This document shows positions 25,368 to 34,642 of a DNA stretch of 64,000 bases, one piece after another (positions within the stretch are counted from its first letter, which is position 1; every line of letters begins with the position of its first letter). The DNA comes from Desmonostoc muscorum LEGE 12446 (GTDB lineage: Bacteria; Cyanobacteriota; Cyanobacteriia; Cyanobacteriales; Nostocaceae), in assembly GCF_015207005.2 (NCBI RefSeq), contig NZ_JADEXS020000003.1:1-64000 (forward strand), in the 5' to 3' direction. The notes below the pieces were generated by a model, which saw nothing but the letters and a program-made list of their open reading frames with translations, was not told the DNA's origin and ran no database searches. A program made the translations under genes and the position numbers.

Positions 25368-25593
25368 TGTGAAACTTTGGGACAGGATTGAAACAGGGGT
25401 GGATTTTCTAATTTTTGTGGCTTTGATGATAGCGGCAATCATCAAACTGGGGCACAACGATTTTCTACAAGCATTGTTTTACATAGTATTAGCTGTCATC
25501 ATCTCACCCTGGTCACAATTCGAGCGGGTAACTAAGCGATATGTCTTAGTAAGTGCGTACATTCTTGGGTTGTTTGTTGGGTATTTTAGTTAG
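25351..25593 (+). CDS. Small two-span membrane protein
   Basis: The ATG at 25351 (MRYLYDVKLWDRIETG) is chosen over an upstream one because CAGAGGTTACAAG precedes it. The 80-residue protein has two hydrophobic segments (about 18-35 and 40-55) and a third near the C-terminus. It overlaps the kinase stop by 17 bp in another frame, so translational coupling is likely. Nothing else is recognised. Its placement suggests a membrane partner for the sensor-less kinase; that is inference. Its stop meets the convergent stop at 25590. Confidence 0.55.
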   Translation: MRYLYDVKLWDRIETGVDFLIFVALMIAAIIKLGHNDFLQALFYIVLAVIISPWSQFERVTKRYVLVSAYILGLFVGYFS

Positions 25594-26360
25594 TCTAACT
25601 CTAGGCCGTCAGAAGATCGCTCGTTTTGTTGTTGCGGTGGCTGTTGCTGTTGCTGTTTAATATCAAAGTTGATCAGCTTTTGTGTTTCTTGTGGTGAAAG
25701 GTGATTGTGTATTACTTTGTATTCTTCCTCTTCTTCTACTTTATAAGCACTAAAAGCACTTTGATTATCACTTTTGCGCCAAACAGTCAGACGCTGCATA
25801 CCTTCTCTCATCAACAAATTTAATTGATAAGCCATGCCTTCATAGACTCGACCACCAATAGTATCTTGTCCCTTTGTAACGATAATATTCATTAGTGCAG
25901 GAATGAGAGACTTTTTAACAACCTGATTATTTTCAGTTTCAACCGATTTTGACTGTTGACTGTCAACAAAAGGCAGTTTGCGCCCTTTAGTTTCTAATAT
26001 CTGCTGCAAGAATGTCTTTTTCTTTTCATTGATCAAATCTTCAACTCTTGTTGAATTATCTATATCAGGTGTTTCCTCAGATTTATTTAAACCAAATTTT
26101 TGGGCGTACTCTTGGTAGTATTTTTTCTTAAGGGATTGCCTGTAATCTTCAGTACTTTGAGCATTTTGCGTAAGAGATAGAGTATTTCTCACCTCACCAA
26201 TAATATTTTCGCGCTCTGTAGTGTCTAGTGCGGGGGTTATTGACGGTGAAGGTGGGTGTTTCTCCATCATCAGCGCCAGTCTGTAGGCCAATTGGTTGTC
26301 AGAAAAGCCACTGTTGCGGTTGATGATAGTGATGGTTTCGGCTACTGAGCTAGATTGCAT
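25590..26360 (-). CDS. Unknown protein with acidic leucine-rich C-terminus
   Basis: The ATG at 26360 (MQSSSVAETITIINR) is preferred, because the sequence before it is made of repeat elements that extend the frame by chance. The 256-residue protein has a helical, charged middle (KKKYYQEYAQKFGLNKSE), a Glu-rich run and a polyglutamine tract (residues about 230-242). It ends in SSDGLELD, close to the EELEL ends of the relaxase and DUF3854 proteins. No family is recognised. It lies 288 bp upstream of, and in the same orientation as, the DUF3854 gene. Confidence 0.6.
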   Translation of the reverse strand: MQSSSVAETITIINRNSGFSDNQLAYRLALMMEKHPPSPSITPALDTTERENIIGEVRNTLSLTQNAQSTEDYRQSLKKKYYQEYAQKFGLNKSEETPDIDNSTRVEDLINEKKKTFLQQILETKGRKLPFVDSQQSKSVETENNQVVKKSLIPALMNIIVTKGQDTIGGRVYEGMAYQLNLLMREGMQRLTVWRKSDNQSAFSAYKVEEEEEYKVIHNHLSPQETQKLINFDIKQQQQQPPQQQNERSSDGLELD

Positions 26361-26648
26361 AAGTATTACAGAAGAAGAATTCAGGAATAAGGAGCCAGAA
26401 TGGGCTAAACGCCCCGCTACCGCTAACAGAATTGAATTCTGAATCGATTTAGTGGATAGCGCCGGTGGCAAGCGAGTCCGCGTACCCCTACGGGGAAGCA
26501 AGCTACGCTTTTAGCGTCTGTCTGCGACACGCTGCGCGAACGTAGAGAGCGTCTGAATCATGGTCTAAAGCCCCCGACAACTCTTGGAGACGCTGCGCGA
26601 ACAGACATGGGGTATTCTGACTCCTGAATTCTGACTTCTGACTCCTTT
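26361..26648. repeat. Repeat cluster between two minus-strand genes
   Basis: Contains the interspersed element (AATTCAGGAATAAGGAGCCA at 26379 facing TTCTGACTCCTGAATTCTGA at 26613), plus dispersed repeats such as GACACGCTGCGCGAACG (26525 and again near 26593). No gene. Confidence 0.6.
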
Positions 26649-29600
26649 TCATAATTCTAATTCCTCTGAATTAGTAGTAGGTTGTGGTGGAGTGTGAGAT
26701 TTTTGGGAATGTACTTTAACCTTGGGCGTATAAGTATTGTTAATAACCTGGCTACGAGTATTGAGCAAATCCTGAATCACATCACTCAAAGGAGGAAGTG
26801 AGATATTCGTTTGCCCTTTGTTGTGCTGCTCGAATTGACTTTGAAGGAGAATTTTCTGGTAAAGTTCACGCTGCTCCCCAATAGTCAGCTTGCCAGTTTT
26901 TGAAAGTTTTTCCCGTAAAGGGTTGTTGTACTGATTGGCAACACTAGACCAAGCATTATTAGTTTCTAAACCGTGCCAATGAGAGGCGATGTCAGGGTGA
27001 AGAGGCATAAGCCTATCACGTTTTGGGTCAGAAGAAAACTGTGGCTGTGGTTCTGTAAGAACGTGCGAACGCAAATCATTAACAATGTAAGCTAATGGTG
27101 GAAGCACAATATCAGTACGCCCAAAATGATTGATCTCGCTCCAGGCAAGATTTTGAATCTGCTGGTAAAGTTCACGTTGTTCACCAACAGTTAATTTTCC
27201 AGTTTGCTGAATTTTAGATTGAAATTCTAAATGTCCTTGCGCTACAGTCTCATGACTTGAACCATCCTTTTCTAACTGCTCCCAATATTGTTTCAAAACT
27301 GGATGTAGTGGTAGCACAGCGTTATCTAATCCAGAAGAAAATTTGGATCGTTTTGTTGGTTGTGATGGTGTTGGTGTAGTTGAGTGTGATACAGCGTTGT
27401 GTTGTTTTGCAGAAGGAGAATTAGAGCTTGCTTCTTGTAGGTTTGATTGTGTCTTGCGATCTGGTACGTTGGACGTAGATTGAGTAGATTGATATGACTG
27501 CTCTTTGTCTAAATTACGGGTAATTTCGGGATGAACGGGCAAGTCGATGTCACGGGTGTCTGTCGGGTTGCCAAATAATGCTTTGTAATTAATATGCAGT
27601 TTTTGAGCTAATAGTCTTAACTTCTCCAAATCAGCTTCAGTGATAGCCATCGCTTGGACTTGATGAGTCATCCCAGTGTCAGTTTTCTCAAACTGAAAAC
27701 GAACAGCTTCCCGATTTGTACCATTGTGTTCAGTTTTGAGTAATTGCAGAGTAGATGTATTGTCACTGGTTTGCTGAAAAAGAATCCGGTAATTGCCCAA
27801 GGTTAAATCGTCTTTCTCGAAGCTAGTAATAGTTTGTGTGAGAATTTTTAATACCTCGTTTTCTTTGAAACTTTCTAAAATATTGTGTGTGCCTTTAGGA
27901 GAGACTGAACCAACGACAGAGGCTATTTTGCGAGGGTCTTCATCAACAGAGGGCAATTCTTTACCAGCTTTGAGGTAGTCAGCCACTAACAAAAACTCCT
28001 GCCTTTCAATAGGCAGAATGTTAACAAGAAAGGCAGAGGGCAGAGGGCAGGAGGCAGAAGGAATACTGTTTTCGCTCTCTGCCCGTGACCAGAGGGAACA
28101 TGTTCTTACGTCCCCCACCATAATCTCTGATTTGGTGGACAAGAATTGAGCGGGGTTAGAGCCAGGGTCAAATTCTGACGCTCGCGGACTCGCTAACGCT
28201 TCGCTATCCCTTCTGCCTTCTGCCTTCTGCCTCCTGCCTTCTTTACTTTGTTTTTCTCTCCAAATTTTTGGCTCAGACTCTATTTCTGTGTAAGAAAGTT
28301 TAATATTGCCTACATGTCCCCATTTATCAGCTTGAAAAGTTATTAACTCTACATTATTATGACGACGATAGATACTGTATTTATCAGCACCATGATTCTT
28401 GATTACAAAAGCATCAGCATGGTAGATTTTGCCACTGGTCTGCTGTTGTTCATCTTTAGCCTCAACACCATATTTTTTTAACAAAGTATAAGCAGCAAAA
28501 GCTATTTGTTTATTCTCGCTAGCTTCTAGGCGCTTTCTAAAAAAATTAGGCTCATAAAGTGTAACATTTTCTTTTTTAGCCCAAGAACTAATGCTTTTTG
28601 TGTTTTGTGGAATCACAGGCGGTTCAGTTGGTTGGGTTGACTCAGGGGTAACATCTATATGAATAATGTCTGAATCAATAACTTTTATATCTATAATCTG
28701 TGAACCAGGGTCAATAGGTGATTTAGCACGACTTTTTTTAAATACACCAATGTTTGCTTCTAATTCGGGAGCATCTGTCACAGTAAAATCTCCTTTTTGT
28801 TGATCAATTGTTTTGACTGTGCCATCTTTGAGCTTGATAGTAAAACGTTTTCTATCAAGTTGATTTTGATGCCATGACTCTAGAGCTATAGCCCCGGCAG
28901 ATAGCTTTTCAAAACTTTCTCCTCCCTGTGCCACTATAAAATCATCTACACCCTTATCCGGCCCTGGCAGCGTTATTACTTTAACGACAGCACCAAATTC
29001 TTGTAATAAGCTTCCTGTCTGACAAATATCTCTTTGGATATTGAGCTTAGTTTCAGGCTTAGTTTCATGATCAAAGCAGATTTTGATTTCTCTACCAGAA
29101 GTTGCGAAAACAGCTAACTCATCAGCCAGATAGGAATCACCAATTTTCTTGCCCCACTCGTTTTTAGGTGAGCGATAGCCGGAGGAAATTCCTGGTAGTC
29201 CGATGGCTGCGTGACCTTGGCTTAACAGACTGGCTGCTTTCTTCGCCCCTTCGGTAATGGTGATGGGAATGTTGTGTTTATACACACAATACCAAAAACC
29301 ACTCAAGCGATCGCTATCGCTGGGGTTTACTCCAGCTTTTGAGTAAATATTTTGGGCAATCACGCCTGGGACATCTAGCAAGAAAATACTCAAATCAACT
29401 GATGGTGGATGCTCATATTTGATGAACTTGCCTTCAACCGCAACAGTGAACCCATCTTTTTTCACGGTTTTGGGTCTGGGGCGGTTTGGCTTATAACATC
29501 CCCATTCTTTAACTTGAGGTTGCTCACCAGGGGTAAGATTAGCAAATGTGCGCGGGTCTACTCCTGAATTACACCACCAGCCACCTGCATCTAGATGGGA

Positions 29601-30371
29601 ATAGAGTTCTAAAAGCCTAATAGAGAGGCTACCTGTATTTGTACGTGAGAGTTTGTCGCTGATCATGAGCCGTTCCCAAGCTTCATGTTCGCCACCGACA
29701 TAGCTAAAATGAAGACTAGAGAAGTTGAGATGTGCAATATCTGGTGCGATCGCGCTGCCTACTACGAGTTCGTGCCAATGTTGCGGATCAATATGTTCTG
29801 GGTGAGGCGGGATATGTTGAGTATTTTGTCGCTCAAGTTTTTTACTACTTATGCCATTGTTGGCGCTTTCAACTGTAAAAAAAACATTTCTATGGATGGA
29901 AGCATTTAAACCTACATTATCTTGGTCTTGAATAGGTAGATATTCCTGGGTGTTCTGCCACATCTGTATAGTTAAAAACTCAACAGATGTGGCAGAAGGC
30001 GGAAGAATTAAGGGGGAATTGGGGTTAGGTAAAACTGGAGGTAAATCAGGCTCAGGAGGAAATTTCGACGGTGTTATATCATTACTGCCGGGAAGAAGTT
30101 TAGGCAATAAATATGCCATTATCTCTTCTACTTGTTCTATTTCCTCATCTGTTACACCTTCAAAGTTACCTTTAGACCATTTCCAGCCACCATCCTCATC
30201 AGGAGAAAGAAAATAAGTTTCTTCCCCTATTTCAATTCGACATTTTAAATCAATAGCTGATTCTATTGATTTGTAAATAAACTCTCCTAAAGGATAAATA
30301 AAAGCTCTAATAAAATGCTGACTAGTTCTAGCGTAGGCAGAAGTAAGTTGCAAATGTCGTTCATCAAACAT
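26649..30371 (-). CDS. DUF3854/Toprim plasmid replication-type protein
   Basis: A 1240-residue protein. Residues about 200-480 contain a DUF3854/Toprim-like domain, with TEGAKKAASLLSQGHAAIGL (373-392) and the acidic phrase ICFDHETK (431-438), the motifs of primase-type Toprim domains seen in CyRepA1-like cyanobacterial replication proteins. A helicase domain is not evident, unlike some family members. Near the C-terminus two tandem copies of about 80 residues (LHPVLKQYWEQLEKDG / LHPDIASHWHGLETNN, each with GEQRELYQ) form a repeat domain. Residues about 709-781 come from an inverted-repeat insertion. The tail ends EELEL, like the relaxase. It lies upstream of the T4CP-relaxase pair's end, same strand. 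Confidence 0.7.
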   Translation of the reverse strand: MFDERHLQLTSAYARTSQHFIRAFIYPLGEFIYKSIESAIDLKCRIEIGEETYFLSPDEDGGWKWSKGNFEGVTDEEIEQVEEIMAYLLPKLLPGSNDITPSKFPPEPDLPPVLPNPNSPLILPPSATSVEFLTIQMWQNTQEYLPIQDQDNVGLNASIHRNVFFTVESANNGISSKKLERQNTQHIPPHPEHIDPQHWHELVVGSAIAPDIAHLNFSSLHFSYVGGEHEAWERLMISDKLSRTNTGSLSIRLLELYSHLDAGGWWCNSGVDPRTFANLTPGEQPQVKEWGCYKPNRPRPKTVKKDGFTVAVEGKFIKYEHPPSVDLSIFLLDVPGVIAQNIYSKAGVNPSDSDRLSGFWYCVYKHNIPITITEGAKKAASLLSQGHAAIGLPGISSGYRSPKNEWGKKIGDSYLADELAVFATSGREIKICFDHETKPETKLNIQRDICQTGSLLQEFGAVVKVITLPGPDKGVDDFIVAQGGESFEKLSAGAIALESWHQNQLDRKRFTIKLKDGTVKTIDQQKGDFTVTDAPELEANIGVFKKSRAKSPIDPGSQIIDIKVIDSDIIHIDVTPESTQPTEPPVIPQNTKSISSWAKKENVTLYEPNFFRKRLEASENKQIAFAAYTLLKKYGVEAKDEQQQTSGKIYHADAFVIKNHGADKYSIYRRHNNVELITFQADKWGHVGNIKLSYTEIESEPKIWREKQSKEGRRQKAEGRRDSEALASPRASEFDPGSNPAQFLSTKSEIMVGDVRTCSLWSRAESENSIPSASCPLPSAFLVNILPIERQEFLLVADYLKAGKELPSVDEDPRKIASVVGSVSPKGTHNILESFKENEVLKILTQTITSFEKDDLTLGNYRILFQQTSDNTSTLQLLKTEHNGTNREAVRFQFEKTDTGMTHQVQAMAITEADLEKLRLLAQKLHINYKALFGNPTDTRDIDLPVHPEITRNLDKEQSYQSTQSTSNVPDRKTQSNLQEASSNSPSAKQHNAVSHSTTPTPSQPTKRSKFSSGLDNAVLPLHPVLKQYWEQLEKDGSSHETVAQGHLEFQSKIQQTGKLTVGEQRELYQQIQNLAWSEINHFGRTDIVLPPLAYIVNDLRSHVLTEPQPQFSSDPKRDRLMPLHPDIASHWHGLETNNAWSSVANQYNNPLREKLSKTGKLTIGEQRELYQKILLQSQFEQHNKGQTNISLPPLSDVIQDLLNTRSQVINNTYTPKVKVHSQKSHTPPQPTTNSEELEL
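28031..28243. repeat. Inverted-repeat element in frame inside the DUF3854 gene
   Basis: AGGCAGAGGGCAGAGGGCAG at 28031 faces CTTCTGCCTCCTGCCTTCTT near 28224, around 140 bp that also holds a CGCTCGCGGACTCGCTAACG dispersed repeat. The frame stays open through it and encodes low-complexity residues 709-781 of the DUF3854 protein. Confidence 0.7.
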
Positions 30372-30418
30372 ATTTTTTGTTAGTTATTTATATACTGTGC
30401 GTTGTGATGTACTCTTAC

Positions 30419-30907
30419 TTAGGGACAACAGTTGCAGCGTCTCTGTAAATATTTATTATTAGCAGGGTTTTCTAAGATCCGAGAACAAGATTGACGTAAA
30501 ACCTCATATTGTTGCCAGTTAGCCCCCAAGTATTTTATATCAATGAGCTTACCTTGGGGAGTAACCCGATTAAAAATAATATGAATGTAAACGTTACTTG
30601 GATTAATATCAAAAAAACAAATGTACTGCAAATCATACCAGCCAATACCATGAATATATTGATTAACAATTTGAATACATAATTGTTGATTTAGGTTAAT
30701 ATAAATATTTTTCAAACTGATGACAATATAGATTCCCAAACTCTTAAGTCTTGGTCTAGTTCCAGACAAGGTATTAAAATTGTCAATGATTTGAGTTGGA
30801 GTCAGATTAATGTCAATGAAACTACCATTAGCGAAAATATACTGTTGAGATAAAGTTTTAATTAATTCAAAATTATCAATCTTCAATTCTTCAATAGTCA
30901 TTTTCAT
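30419..30907 (-). CDS. Relaxase-fold protein with a degenerate HUH motif
   Basis: The ATG at 30907 (MKMTIEELKIDN) is chosen because it directly follows the coupling-protein stop at 30912. The 162-residue protein has the motif-III region NVYIHIIFNRVTPQGKLI, very close to MobP/MobA relaxases (HIHIIVNRV-like), followed by WQQYEVLRQSCSRIL, which matches the helix after it. The first histidine of HxH is replaced by Tyr, so the metal site is probably incomplete, and no catalytic tyrosine in motif I is clear. It may bind oriT or VirD4 as an accessory rather than nick DNA. It ends the T4SS operon. Confidence 0.6.
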   Translation of the reverse strand: MKMTIEELKIDNFELIKTLSQQYIFANGSFIDINLTPTQIIDNFNTLSGTRPRLKSLGIYIVISLKNIYINLNQQLCIQIVNQYIHGIGWYDLQYICFFDINPSNVYIHIIFNRVTPQGKLIDIKYLGANWQQYEVLRQSCSRILENPANNKYLQRRCNCCP

Positions 30908-30911
30908 AATA

Positions 30912-32687
30912 TTAAAACCCGATATCAGAAGGAACTTGGTCTTGATTAACCATGCTGCCAACTTTTTTTGATGTCAGACCGGGATTATTAGAAACAGCTT
31001 GAGGATTTTGGGGAATGGGAAAGCGTAACTCAACTTGGTTAACTCGCAAAGCTAAATCTTGCCCAGAGGGAAATTTCTGCGTACTTCTCCTAGCTAGTAA
31101 ACTAACAATTCTCGCCCATTTTAGTTGATTGTATTTCTCAATATTTTTGAGAGGCTGAGAAATTTTAATAGTTTTCAACAGTGGAACTGAACCTTCCTTT
31201 TTATTAGCATAAGTTGGGTTAATGAAAACGCATTTACCAGCAATTAACTTCAGAAATTGAGCCGATTCAAAAAGCTTTCTCGTTTTTTCTTGGTCGCTGA
31301 TGCTCGTGCTATTATTTTTACCCCCAGTAGAACGGCTTTTTTGCTTGTACTTAATCTCTTCATCACCCAAGAAGTTGGAGAATAATTGCGCCGACTCGTT
31401 CTCACCAGGATTGAATATAAACTTAGTGCTGCAAGCGCCAAGGATAGCTTTAGCGATATCTTTACCGTAATTTTTCTCAAGCTGCCCCATATTTTGGAAG
31501 CCGATAATACCGCAGAAGCCCTCAGAACGAGATTCGTTGAGCCATCTGTACAGGTCAGGTAAGTAAATCGAGGGTAATTCATCCAGTGCAACGATGAGTG
31601 GATCAAGTCGCTTTTTGGCAATGTTACGGGCGATGGTCATGTGTAAAATGCTGGTCATGAGAGGCCCTACTGCATCTCGGCGCTCTCTATCCAACCCAAA
31701 GATAATCATTTGCTTACCTTTAATTTCTAAAGGTAAAGTCGTCTTTCCAATGAAGCAGCCTAGTGTGTTTTTGGCCATAAAGCGAGTAAACATAATACTG
31801 GCAGTTGCAACAATGCCTGCAACAGTCTTTTCAGATGCAGCAGAACTGAACAGTTGCCCAAAGGCAATTTTTACCCAAGGATTGAGAGAAGCAGCCATCA
31901 GGCGTTTGACCATTTGTTCGCTAGAAAGTATCGCGGCGCAAGTCATAACATCTGCGAATTGACCGAACTCTTTAGCTAACATTAGAATTGCCTGAGTCAG
32001 CTGATCCCCCGAAGGGCCAAAGAACCCATCTTCAGTTGAATTGCCCAGAAGTCGGAAATTCTTATTGATGACGGTTGAAATTTGTCGGGACGATTCGGCA
32101 TCACTACTATCCCGGAGAAAATCTAAAGGATTGCAGACTTCAGATTCAGGGAATCCCGGTGCAAAGATGTGAACATCATAGCCCTTGTATTTGGCGTAGG
32201 CAGCAACTTTCGCTTGAGAAGGATACTTAAAGTCGTAGACTATACATGGAAATTCCTGATCAATTGCCGAGTAAATCATTGGGTTAATGGCGCTGAATGT
32301 TTTTCCACTACCAGGAGCGCCGATGACTGCCGTACCTCTTTGCACATCAGGGATATAGAAAGTAGTGCCACCACCTTTTCCCTGATGCTTACCAATGTAA
32401 AGTGCCGCACTATCACATTGGGGATTGGCAATTTGCAAGATAGCCTTTTTCTGAGCAGTAGCAGTTTCTTTAGCTCCACCCCAATAAGAAGTAGCAATTT
32501 TCTTCTTGTTACCATCGCCAAAAAATACCCTCATCAAAATATAAGCACCAAGTAAAGACAAAACTGTTAGCCCATTGGGGGTAAATAAATGATGAGTGTA
32601 TTTGCCAATTGCGTCTGAAGGATTTTGTAATTGCTCAAATCGAAATCCTTGAGGATTAGCGCTATTTACTTTGAAAGATTTGCTCAT
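30912..32687 (-). CDS. Type IV coupling protein (VirD4/TraD-like)
   Basis: A 591-residue ATPase with one N-terminal membrane segment (about 36-57), Walker A GAPGSGKT (123-130) and Walker B LIVALDELPS (D369, E370). The sequence around VYDFKYPSQAK and NESRSEGFCGIIGFQNMGQL is that of the VirD4/TraD family. It links the relaxosome to the secretion channel. The stop is 4 bp before the relaxase-fold gene, and its start is 2 bp after the stop of 32690-33889. Together they are transcribed as the 3' end of the transfer operon. Confidence 0.9.
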   Translation of the reverse strand: MSKSFKVNSANPQGFRFEQLQNPSDAIGKYTHHLFTPNGLTVLSLLGAYILMRVFFGDGNKKKIATSYWGGAKETATAQKKAILQIANPQCDSAALYIGKHQGKGGGTTFYIPDVQRGTAVIGAPGSGKTFSAINPMIYSAIDQEFPCIVYDFKYPSQAKVAAYAKYKGYDVHIFAPGFPESEVCNPLDFLRDSSDAESSRQISTVINKNFRLLGNSTEDGFFGPSGDQLTQAILMLAKEFGQFADVMTCAAILSSEQMVKRLMAASLNPWVKIAFGQLFSSAASEKTVAGIVATASIMFTRFMAKNTLGCFIGKTTLPLEIKGKQMIIFGLDRERRDAVGPLMTSILHMTIARNIAKKRLDPLIVALDELPSIYLPDLYRWLNESRSEGFCGIIGFQNMGQLEKNYGKDIAKAILGACSTKFIFNPGENESAQLFSNFLGDEEIKYKQKSRSTGGKNNSTSISDQEKTRKLFESAQFLKLIAGKCVFINPTYANKKEGSVPLLKTIKISQPLKNIEKYNQLKWARIVSLLARRSTQKFPSGQDLALRVNQVELRFPIPQNPQAVSNNPGLTSKKVGSMVNQDQVPSDIGF

Positions 32688-32689
32688 AT

Positions 32690-33889
32690 TTAAGGTAGAG
32701 AATTAGGTTGCCCAAGAACGATAGGGTCTTTCTCCTGGTACTCAATAAAAGGTACAGGCCCTATGAAGTAGGGGCTGCAAGTGCGACCAATGAAGGGTAT
32801 AGTTTTGCAGATGCGGAAAAACATAGCAGTCTCGACAGAACCACTCGCTTCATTAATATTCCAAACTACTTGCTTAAAACTAGAGCCAAAGGGGTTCCTG
32901 CCAGTAGGCTCTTTACCATTATTAAGAGCTTTTAAAATGCCAAATCCACCATTAACCTTTTGGAATTTCCCGGATATCCACTGTGTTCCAGTAGTCTTAC
33001 CAATGCCTGACATTTCCGTATGAGCGCAATTATTTTGTAGACAGGGAACATTAAAGCCATCTTGGTAGCTACCAGATATGGAGCGGGTACGGTTAGCTTC
33101 AATATCTCCCAATGGCAGATCAACTTTGGCAACAAATGAAAGGTCAAGTGTTCGCAGTCCTGGTAGGTTATCCCAGGTGAGAGTGGACAATCCAGGTACT
33201 CCATTAATTTTGGAGTCTTGCCAATTCTCAAATCTATTAATAGATGTGTTTTGAATGTCGGAAATAGATGTTAGTGAGTAATTTTTTAAATTTATTACTC
33301 TTCCTAATGGAACGTCACGTAAACGAGAATTTCGGCTGGCGTTACCTATTGTGCCTCCAGTAATTCCAAATCTTCTCAAGAAATCGCTGACAGGTTCAAC
33401 ACTTCTGACATTTCTATTACCTAAACCAGGGATCGCTTTGGTTAAAGATGCTAAAGTTTGCCATTGAGTTAATTGAAAATCATCTAATGTTAACCCACTT
33501 AAACTGATTCCTTGTACTGAAGCTATGGTTGAGAGATTTAAATTTTCTATTGCTAATTGAGGTGTTTCAAAATCCCCCAGTTCCATAAACTCGCTAATGC
33601 TTTGTCCTGCCGTCCAGGTTCTAGTTTCTGTACCTCTTGTACCTGGGTAGGTAACACTGCTACTTTCAGAAATAATCATGTCGCCGAATTTCAAACGCGA
33701 CCAATCAGGAGTAAACCCATTGGGTGAATTTACAATGGGTACTTGTGCCGAAGCCCTGGGCAGCAAAAACCCTACAAAAGAGTTCAATAGACCATACTTT
33801 ATGAAACTATGAATAAATAAGCTACCTACTAAACCAAAAAAAATGAAGTAACGTAAAGCGTTATCATTGGATCGTAAAGATGATTTCAT
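32690..33889 (-). CDS. Exported conjugation-associated protein
   Basis: A 399-residue protein with an N-terminal membrane segment or signal (about residues 14-45, IFFGLVGSLFIHSFI, RASAQ). The rest is exported, and includes a Gly/Ser-rich central part and four cysteines near the C-terminus (CLQNNCAH, ICKTIPFIGRTC) that could form disulphides. I do not recognise the family. Its place in the transfer operon, 6 bp from the VirB9/TraK-like gene and 2 bp from VirD4, suggests a periplasmic or outer-envelope part of the apparatus. Confidence 0.65.
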   Translation of the reverse strand: MKSSLRSNDNALRYFIFFGLVGSLFIHSFIKYGLLNSFVGFLLPRASAQVPIVNSPNGFTPDWSRLKFGDMIISESSSVTYPGTRGTETRTWTAGQSISEFMELGDFETPQLAIENLNLSTIASVQGISLSGLTLDDFQLTQWQTLASLTKAIPGLGNRNVRSVEPVSDFLRRFGITGGTIGNASRNSRLRDVPLGRVINLKNYSLTSISDIQNTSINRFENWQDSKINGVPGLSTLTWDNLPGLRTLDLSFVAKVDLPLGDIEANRTRSISGSYQDGFNVPCLQNNCAHTEMSGIGKTTGTQWISGKFQKVNGGFGILKALNNGKEPTGRNPFGSSFKQVVWNINEASGSVETAMFFRICKTIPFIGRTCSPYFIGPVPFIEYQEKDPIVLGQPNSLP

Positions 33890-33895
33890 AAGCCA

Positions 33896-34642
33896 TTACC
33901 GCCGTGTTAAATTATCAGAACTATTGCTCAAAGCAATTAATTTGTTAACTAAGTCTTGAGAGACAGAAGCCTTATTAGCAGCAGTAGAAATGTCATCCCC
34001 TGCTTGTAAATAACCGATTAACTTTTGCAAGCGTTGGTGTAGTTCATCTTGCTGATTCATCCATCCACTTCTAATAGCAACAACAATACCGCCTCGAATT
34101 TGGTTAATTGTTTGCTGTGTTTTAACTAATGATTGCAATTGAGGTTTTAGGATTGTTTGTTCTCGTGCCACATCGAGCTTGATTGTCACCTGACTATATT
34201 TAGGAGTGCCATTACTTGTTGCTAGTCGAAAACTGTAAGTCTTGCGTTCACCAGAGGATGACTCCGTAACTACTGTTAACAAAGTGGTAGATGTTTGCGG
34301 TATTCCGGGAATGTTTACTCTCTTGATCCGCCGCAAATGAATTAGCCCAGCACCTCCTTTAGAGCAATTCTGATCCAGTCCCTCTAAGCAACCGTCTGTG
34401 TCAAGCAGAATTTGCGATGGGTCATCTAACCAAACCTTTTTAATTGTCTCGCCAATTTCATAGAAAGAAATTGCTACCCCGTGACCATTCCAAACGTTAA
34501 TAGTTTGTAGTTTGGCCTGCTCTCCACTAGCCATTGATTGAAAGATGGTGCGAACAACTGGAGCGGCAATTGTGGATATTGGAGTCAGGGCGAGAGCCAA
34601 CGCTAGAGTGCCGCTTGTAACTGTGTTAATTACGCTTTTCAT
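33896..34642 (-). CDS. VirB9/TraK-like transfer protein
   Basis: A 248-residue protein with a signal peptide (residues 1-27, TLALALALTPISTIAA) and a beta-rich domain with VAISFYEIGETIKKVWLDD and LLTVVTESSSGERKTYSF, the pattern of the VirB9/TraK secretin-like N-terminal domain. A helical C-terminal half follows. It would line the periplasmic side of the outer-membrane core complex. Its ATG overlaps the VirB10 stop (ATGA at 34639-34642), so the two are translated together. Confidence 0.65.
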   Translation of the reverse strand: MKSVINTVTSGTLALALALTPISTIAAPVVRTIFQSMASGEQAKLQTINVWNGHGVAISFYEIGETIKKVWLDDPSQILLDTDGCLEGLDQNCSKGGAGLIHLRRIKRVNIPGIPQTSTTLLTVVTESSSGERKTYSFRLATSNGTPKYSQVTIKLDVAREQTILKPQLQSLVKTQQTINQIRGGIVVAIRSGWMNQQDELHQRLQKLIGYLQAGDDISTAANKASVSQDLVNKLIALSNSSDNLTRR

